Origin: DATDCY01 sp031406795 [NCBI: Candidatus Rokuibacteriota bacterium]
GTDB taxonomy: Bacteria > JAUVQV01
Length of the DNA: 34,567 nucleotides
Assembly (NCBI GenBank): GCA_031406795.1
Contig: JANOHV010000027.1
Coordinates: forward strand, 1-34,567
Direction: 5' to 3'
The position numbers and the translations under genes were made by a program. Each line of letters begins with the position of its first letter. The first letter of the stretch is position 1. Below the pieces are notes generated by a model. It saw only the letters and a program-made list of their open reading frames with translations, had not been told where the DNA came from and ran no database searches. Positions 30,219-34,567 of the stretch are shown here, one piece after another.

Positions 30219-31928
30219 GTGAAGAACCCGCCTCACGACGATCCAATGACCGGGGTCCTGGCTCGATTCCGCGACCAGGAGAAGCCGGCGTTCGCCGACG
30301 CGTGGGTCGGCATGGAGCCGACTTTTCAGACGGCGAAATCGGTCGGCAAGTGGACCGCGATGTCCTCCGATGCGAAGGGCGAGGACGCGTACTTCAAGAG
30401 CGCCTACCTGCTCAAGACGCAGCGGAAGATCGCCCGGACGATCCGCAGGCGCTACGAGGCACAGCTCAGGAAGGGCCGTTCGCACTGCATGTTCGCGCGC
30501 GTCGAACTCGCCGGGGATCTCGACCCATGGAAGGTGCCGCGGCAGAACGTGAACTTCCACTGGGCGGGCGACGACCTGGAGCCGTTTCAGGTACGAATCG
30601 GGCTCGACCCGGAGACCTTCGAATACAGCATCAAACCGGTGCCGCTCGGCTGGTTCTACGATGAGCGATTCGTGGCGTTCCTCCAGGAGTTCGTGTGGAA
30701 GACACCTCTGGATCTCGGACTCTCGTGCAGCATCGCGCACGGCGGCGGGCAGTTCTCGCTCTCCGCAAAAACCTTTCTGCAGGGGAGTCTGCTGGCCGAC
30801 GACATCGCCTACCGGCTCAGTCACCCGGAGCTGGCCACGTGGATCATGGACTGGCCCAACCCGGACGACCGCCCATTTCGCGCGACTCATCGGCGCCGGG
30901 AGGCGTTTCGACGGGTCCTGAAGCAATATTGGAGCGGTGCTTTTCATCCGCGGACCATCGGCGTTCTGACGGCCGAACACGCTTTTCTCGATCGCGGCTT
31001 CGGTCCCGGTTTGCCCCACGCCCGCGGGTTGATGGATCCGCGCCGCGGGCCAACCGGCAGCGCGCGCGACGTGTTTCAGACCAATTTCGCCTTCGGCCGG
31101 ACCATCCGGCTGCAAGCGCAGAACGTGCATCCCGGCTACTGGCAATCCGTCCATCCGGACGAAAAGGGCTACCGCCCCGACCAGATCATGCGCTACAGCG
31201 AAGCCAACATCAATCGCCTCCAGATTGTCGGGGAGCTGCACGTCAAGAGCGGCGAGGTGCTGGATGCGAAACGGGTCCCCGAGTTCGACGCGCCGCTGCA
31301 GATCGGCATGCTGACAACCGAGTCGAGCTGGGAGAATCGCGCTCAGATGAGCCGCACGTCCGCCCGCGATTATGTCGAGGCTTTGCTGCTTGCGGTGCAT
31401 CACGCGCAGTACCTGCAGAAGCATCCACACGTGACCGTCATCGGTTCGCTCCATCAGGATCAACTCCTGGGCGACGCGGAACACACGCTGACGCGCCGCG
31501 GCGCCGCGACGACGCTCGCCCGCCTGCGCCGGCGAGCCAGGAAGCTGAACAGCGAGTCCTCCCGCGGCCGGATCAAGAGCGACTGGATCGAGCCCGAAAC
31601 CTTATTCTGGGCGGCGTGGCGGGCGCTGCGCGCCGGAGAAAAGGCGGCCATCGCACACGAGGCGATCAGCGGTTTCCTGGAACATGTGGGGCAGGCCGCT
31701 GCCATGGATCCGCGGCCCGCGGCGGCTGACCCGATGGAGTGGCACCGTCACCGGATCCATCCGTTGCTATGGGAAGCCCTGGGCACCTCGTCGGGCCAAA
31801 GCGCAGCGCACGGCCCGGTACGCAAGGAACTCAGGAGGTGGCAGGCACGCCGCAGCGCGTATCTGGCGCGCCGGCCGCCATGGTCGCCGGTCGCGGGCTC
31901 GAGACCGCCGTGGCAGACGCGATCGTGA
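30219..31928 (+). CDS. Large hypothetical protein paired with a metallopeptidase
   Basis: About 569 aa, cytoplasmic by sequence (no signal peptide or membrane helix). Family not recognised. Conserved-looking stretches are AWVGMEPTFQTAKSVGKWTA, SHCMFARVELAGDLDPWKVP, WKTPLDLGLSCSIAHGGGQF, QNVHPGYWQSVHPDEKGYRP and RYSEANINRLQIVGELHVKS. The His/Gly-rich SIAHGGGQFSLS recalls active-site loops of glutamine-synthetase-like amidoligases, but this is only a resemblance. The start is uncertain: GTG 30219 (GGGGA upstream) is chosen over TTG 30198 and ATG 30246. Its 3' end overlaps the metallopeptidase gene by 49 nt, so the two probably act together. Confidence 0.65.
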   Translation: MKNPPHDDPMTGVLARFRDQEKPAFADAWVGMEPTFQTAKSVGKWTAMSSDAKGEDAYFKSAYLLKTQRKIARTIRRRYEAQLRKGRSHCMFARVELAGDLDPWKVPRQNVNFHWAGDDLEPFQVRIGLDPETFEYSIKPVPLGWFYDERFVAFLQEFVWKTPLDLGLSCSIAHGGGQFSLSAKTFLQGSLLADDIAYRLSHPELATWIMDWPNPDDRPFRATHRRREAFRRVLKQYWSGAFHPRTIGVLTAEHAFLDRGFGPGLPHARGLMDPRRGPTGSARDVFQTNFAFGRTIRLQAQNVHPGYWQSVHPDEKGYRPDQIMRYSEANINRLQIVGELHVKSGEVLDAKRVPEFDAPLQIGMLTTESSWENRAQMSRTSARDYVEALLLAVHHAQYLQKHPHVTVIGSLHQDQLLGDAEHTLTRRGAATTLARLRRRARKLNSESSRGRIKSDWIEPETLFWAAWRALRAGEKAAIAHEAISGFLEHVGQAAAMDPRPAAADPMEWHRHRIHPLLWEALGTSSGQSAAHGPVRKELRRWQARRSAYLARRPPWSPVAGSRPPWQTRS

Positions 31929-32947
31929 CCGAACCGGACTTTCACGAAACCCGCTCGCGATCGAAGCCGATCCGCGATCTCGGTTTGTCCATCGCCGGCA
32001 CGCAGCTCGAACCCCTCATCGCCGAACTCCTGGCCGAGGTGAAACGCGCGGGCGTGCGCCTTCTGAAGCCCCGCTTCTATCTCTCGACCGAGTGGGGCGT
32101 GGCGACCGACACGATTGCCATCGCCATCCCGTTCTATCTTGCCGATCCGGAACTCACCGCCCTGCACGGCGAGCGCGCGGGCTACGTGGAAGGTCACCGT
32201 GTCGGCGATGTTCTCCAGTACCTTCGTCACGAGATGGGGCACGCCGTGAATAACGCGTATCGCCTGTACGAAGATCCGGAGTGGGTGCGCCGCTTCGGCT
32301 CCTTCACGCAGCCGTACGTCGAGGACTACCGGCCGCAGCCGTTCAGCCGACGCTACGTCCGGCATCTGCCGGGCTGGTACGCGCAGATGCATCCCGAGGA
32401 AGACTGGGCCGAGACTTTCGCCGTGTGGCTCACCCCGGGGCGCGATTGGCGCTCGGAATACGCGGGCTGGCCCGAGGCGCTGGGGAAGATCGAATACTGC
32501 GACCGCGTCCTGGGGCAGCTCGGCGATCGCGAACCGCTCGTCCGTGCGGATGACCCGGATGTCGATGTCTCCGAGATCGAGGAGTCTCTCGATCAGTTCT
32601 ACGGCGAGCAATCACCAGACGAAACCGAGTTCGCGCCGGAGTTGGCCGACGAGCTGCGGGCGATCTTCGAGGATCCCGCCGCGCCCGCAGCGGCGCCTGT
32701 CTCACCGGACAGGTCGGCCGCAGCGCTCATTCGCCGCCACGAGAGTGCTCTGGTGGCTGACATCTACCGGTGGACCGGACACTTTCCCGAATATTCGCGG
32801 CTACTGCTGCGACATCTGGCCAAACGCGCCGATCAGCTGCAGCTGCAATACGCCGAGGAGTCCGAATCCCGGGTCGTCATCGCGCTCACGACGCTCGTCA
32901 CCGCGCTTGCCATGAACCACGTCCGCACCGGCGCGTATTTTCCCTGA
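31880..32947 (+). CDS. Putative zinc metallopeptidase (HExxH, gluzincin-like)
   Basis: 355-aa soluble protein. LQYLRHEMGHAVNNAYRLY holds the zinc motif HEMGH (H117, E118, H121), and HPEEDWAETFAVWLTPG about 55 residues later carries the probable third ligand (E178) in the DWAE context of the Peptidase_Mx/putative zinc-binding peptidase group. Between them PEWVRRFGSF and QPFSRRYVRHLPGWYAQMHP are family-like. The C-terminal third is acidic then helical with two weak hydrophobic stretches. The ATG at 31880 lacks a close ribosome site; an AGGAGG lies 45 nt upstream beside a GTG, so the start could be earlier. It overlaps the unknown gene. Substrate unknown; no signal peptide, so action in the cytoplasm is likely. 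Confidence 0.78.
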   Translation: MVAGRGLETAVADAIVTEPDFHETRSRSKPIRDLGLSIAGTQLEPLIAELLAEVKRAGVRLLKPRFYLSTEWGVATDTIAIAIPFYLADPELTALHGERAGYVEGHRVGDVLQYLRHEMGHAVNNAYRLYEDPEWVRRFGSFTQPYVEDYRPQPFSRRYVRHLPGWYAQMHPEEDWAETFAVWLTPGRDWRSEYAGWPEALGKIEYCDRVLGQLGDREPLVRADDPDVDVSEIEESLDQFYGEQSPDETEFAPELADELRAIFEDPAAPAAAPVSPDRSAAALIRRHESALVADIYRWTGHFPEYSRLLLRHLAKRADQLQLQYAEESESRVVIALTTLVTALAMNHVRTGAYFP

Positions 32948-33054
32948 GGCGGCCCGCCAGGCCGCGGTTCGGCACCAGACCCCAGCTGACGTGCCGCCTT
33001 CGAGCAGTCTATCTTCTCGCCATGCGTGTCGTGCGTCGGCACTTCTCTGAGGCG

Positions 33055-33288
33055 TTACCCGGAGGCCTGATCCCCAGCGACGGCAACCTTTTCCGGTCGC
33101 CTGCCGAAAATCTGCAACACGAGCGGAACCGTCGTCGCCGCGCCAACCAGGAAGAGCGCCCAGCCGGCGGCCCGGCGCTGCTTCCGCCCCATCCGATCGG
33201 TGAGTAGCAGGCCAACCCCGGCGCCGAGGGCGGCCCGGGTACCGGCAACGAGCATTAACTCGGGAATGGTCAACTGCTTTTCTTTCAT
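33055..33288 (-). CDS. Small two-helix membrane protein
   Basis: 77-aa protein with two hydrophobic segments, LMLVAGTRAALGAGVGLLLT (about 11-30) and AAGWALFLVGAATTVPLVLQ (about 40-59), joined by a basic loop DRMGRKQRR. The ATG at 33288 follows GGGGGGAGC. It is convergent with the metallopeptidase gene and divergent from the ice-binding gene control region. Function unknown. Confidence 0.65.
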   Translation of the reverse strand: MKEKQLTIPELMLVAGTRAALGAGVGLLLTDRMGRKQRRAAGWALFLVGAATTVPLVLQIFGRRPEKVAVAGDQASG

Positions 33289-33456
33289 GCTCCCCCCTTC
33301 GCTGTCAATGTCTTCCCCGTCCTCTCACGAGAAACTCCTGGCCGGCTCGGGGCCGGTTGCCGTTGATGCTGGAATCCCATTGGATGCCAATGGCGCTCCG
33401 ACACTCCTGCTTGCGAAGGTACTACATTTCCACAGCACGTCAACAAGTGGCCGTCA

Positions 33457-33478
33457 CATTTGACGGTTCTGTCAAATG
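33457..33478. promoter_or_regulatory. Palindromic operator / candidate enhancer-binding site
   Basis: Perfect 8-bp inverted repeat CATTTGAC-N6-GTCAAATG. It lies about 105 nt upstream of the sigma-54-like -24 element and about 170 nt upstream of the small membrane protein start on the minus strand. Spacing and symmetry fit a dimeric sigma-54 activator site, or a repressor of the divergent gene. Confidence 0.5.
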
Positions 33479-33580
33479 CGATAGCCAGCCTTCGAGGGCT
33501 TCCCCTTCGCCTTTGTCCACCTCACTCCAGATTACTCTGAAGTATCAATGACTTGCTCTCGAAGAGCTTGAAGTTCGCCC

Positions 33581-33597
33581 CTGGCATGCTTAGTGCA
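33581..33597 (+). promoter_or_regulatory. Sigma-54-type promoter of the ice-binding-like gene
   Basis: CTGGCATGCTTAGTGCA has GG (33583-33584) and GC (33595-33596) exactly 10 nt apart, as the sigma-54 -24/-12 elements require, and matches most of the extended consensus. The expected start is near 33608, giving a leader of about 76 nt. Confidence 0.5.
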
Positions 33598-33600
33598 ATA

Positions 33601-33641
33601 CCCCTGGTCAGTAACTGATAGGGGCAGGCCATTAGGCTTGC
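33601..33641 (+). promoter_or_regulatory. Tandem hairpins in the promoter/leader of the ice-binding-like gene
   Basis: Hairpin 1: CCCCT / AGGGG (33601-33605, 33620-33624), with an inner TCAGT-A-ACTGA palindrome. Hairpin 2: GCAGGCC / GGCTTGC (33624-33630, 33635-33641) around ATTA, with one G-U pair. Hairpin 1 straddles the predicted sigma-54 start, so it may act as DNA or only partly as RNA. No known riboswitch recognised. Confidence 0.45.
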
Positions 33642-33683
33642 AACTAAATGAGTTTCACCGATCTGGAACAGGAGGAACCGAAC

Positions 33684-34490
33684 ATGAACAAGACACTTGG
33701 TACCACGATGGGGTTCATGGCATTGGCACTGACCGCTTTCTTGGCCGGATGCGGCAATGGCGATGGGGGCTTCACCGGCTCAACCGCTTTTGACGACGAC
33801 AAAAGCATTGGCAGAGGAGGTAAGCGCTCCGCACCGGTGAATCTCGGCACGTCCGGCAATTTTGCGATTCTGGCGAAATCAGGAATCTCGACCGTTCCGA
33901 ACTCCGCAGTGACCGGCGATATCGGCGTGAGTCCCATTGCCCGCGGCGGCATCACGGGATTCTCGGAAACAATGGATGTCTCGAATACCTTTTCGACCTC
34001 GCGTCAGGTTACCGGGAAAATATACGCAGCCGACTATACGTCGCCAACCCCCGCTAGACTGGGCGCGGCTGTGCTCGATATGCAGGCCGCGTACACCAAC
34101 GCTGCCGGACGAGCACCCGATTTCACTGAACTGGGCGCCGGAAATATCGGCGGGATGACTCTTCGTCCCGGCACCTATAAGTGGGGCACCAGTCTGCTGA
34201 TCCCGACGAATGTCACGCTCGCAGGCAGCTCGACTGATGTCTGGATCTTCCAGATTGCGGGCGGTATCACCCAGGCTTCCGGTGTGAAGGTGATCCTGAC
34301 CGGTGGTGCAAGGGCCAAGAATATCTTCTGGCAGGTCGCCGGTGTTGTGGCGCTGAACACGACCGCTCACCTGGAAGGAATCGTACTGTCGAAGACCGCA
34401 ATCACCCTGGCGACTGGTGCGACCGTGAACGGCAGACTGTTGGCGCAGACCGCGGTGACCCTGCAAAAGAATGTGGTTAGACAGCCGTAA
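33684..34490 (+). CDS. DUF3494 ice-binding-like lipoprotein
   Basis: 268-aa secreted lipoprotein. Signal with lipobox LTAFLAGC (Cys about 23), a short linker, then a full DUF3494 beta-solenoid (about 55-268): VNLGTSGNFAILAKSGISTV, NSAVTGDIGVSP, ADYTSPTPARLGAAVLDMQA, GNIGGMTLRPGTYKWGTSLL, DVWIFQIAGGITQASGVKVI, FWQVAGVVALNTTAHLEGIV and NGRLLAQTAVTLQKNVV. Family members bind ice, but many bacterial homologues in non-cold habitats are adhesins or have unknown roles. The ATG at 33684 follows GGAGG by 8 nt; the longer frame lacks a signal. The gene has lower GC than neighbours and an isolated control region, which may hint at transfer. No terminator is clear before the window ends. Confidence 0.9.
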   Translation: MNKTLGTTMGFMALALTAFLAGCGNGDGGFTGSTAFDDDKSIGRGGKRSAPVNLGTSGNFAILAKSGISTVPNSAVTGDIGVSPIARGGITGFSETMDVSNTFSTSRQVTGKIYAADYTSPTPARLGAAVLDMQAAYTNAAGRAPDFTELGAGNIGGMTLRPGTYKWGTSLLIPTNVTLAGSSTDVWIFQIAGGITQASGVKVILTGGARAKNIFWQVAGVVALNTTAHLEGIVLSKTAITLATGATVNGRLLAQTAVTLQKNVVRQP

Positions 34491-34567
34491 GGACTGAGAC
34501 AGAAAGGGTCCAGCAGAGACAGCAACTGACCGCCTGGTTTGATCGCCTACGCGGCGGGGTTCCCGGA

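Larger units (their letters stand above)
33289..33683. other. Divergent control region of lower GC content
   Basis: 395 bases with no gene. It contains the palindrome at 33457-33478, the sigma-54-like promoter at 33581-33597 and the tandem hairpins at 33601-33641. Base composition is visibly more AT-rich than the rest of the window. Confidence 0.5.

Overview
This is a high-GC, gene-dense bacterial chromosomal window. It carries lipoproteins, a c-type cytochrome, Sco and NosL proteins, a selenocysteine-containing rhodanese, an acetyl-CoA hydrolase/GNAT fusion, Kdp-like signalling and a probable sigma-54 promoter. Together these suggest a Gram-negative, respiratory, selenium-using lineage such as Desulfuromonadota or a relative. 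That placement is inference; no rRNA, tRNA or single-copy marker is present.

Layout. 1-4358 (minus): surface-polysaccharide genes, namely a flippase-like membrane protein, an SDR nucleotide-sugar enzyme, a DegT/DnrJ aminotransferase and a GT4 glycosyltransferase cut by the left edge. 4674-5559: a small membrane protein with an in-frame TAG before a coding-like tail, and a Tat-type lipoprotein with a Pro-Thr linker. 5793-10014 (plus): a rhodanese with an in-frame TGA at its catalytic position (probable selenoprotein), a GH15 glucoamylase-like enzyme, a methyltransferase remnant lacking its catalytic core, a class I aminotransferase and a small helical protein. 9997-16315 (minus): a tightly overlapping seven-gene operon of YtkA-Sco, cytochrome c fused to a periplasmic binding domain, NosL, a small protein, a FtsX/MacB-type ABC permease and ATPase, and a cysteine-rich membrane protein. 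It looks like a copper/thiol/redox module of the envelope.

16571-20489 (minus): two paralogous lipoproteins with Gly-Ser/Thr repeat tails and matching terminators flank a DUF2723-type membrane protein that may be expressed from a leaderless mRNA. 20920-27538 (plus): acetyl-CoA hydrolase/GNAT, a possible 35-codon leader ORF, a KimA-like APC transporter, a palindromic repeat, and a KdpD-like kinase (lacking the usual N-terminal KdpD module) with a KdpE-like regulator. This is a plausible potassium-response block. 27581-30012 (minus): a PQQ-type sugar dehydrogenase, and two damaged sensory genes, one frameshifted and one with an in-frame TGA. 30219-32947 (plus): a large unrecognised protein coupled to an HExxH metallopeptidase. 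33055-34490: a small membrane protein and an ice-binding-type (DUF3494) lipoprotein preceded by a sigma-54-like promoter and an upstream palindrome.

The points I consider most worth following are the Sec rhodanese with its SECIS-like hairpin, the Sco/cytochrome/NosL/MacB operon, the unknown-protein/metallopeptidase pair, the potassium block, and the sigma-54 control region. All functions are read from sequence motifs by eye; no database search was run.
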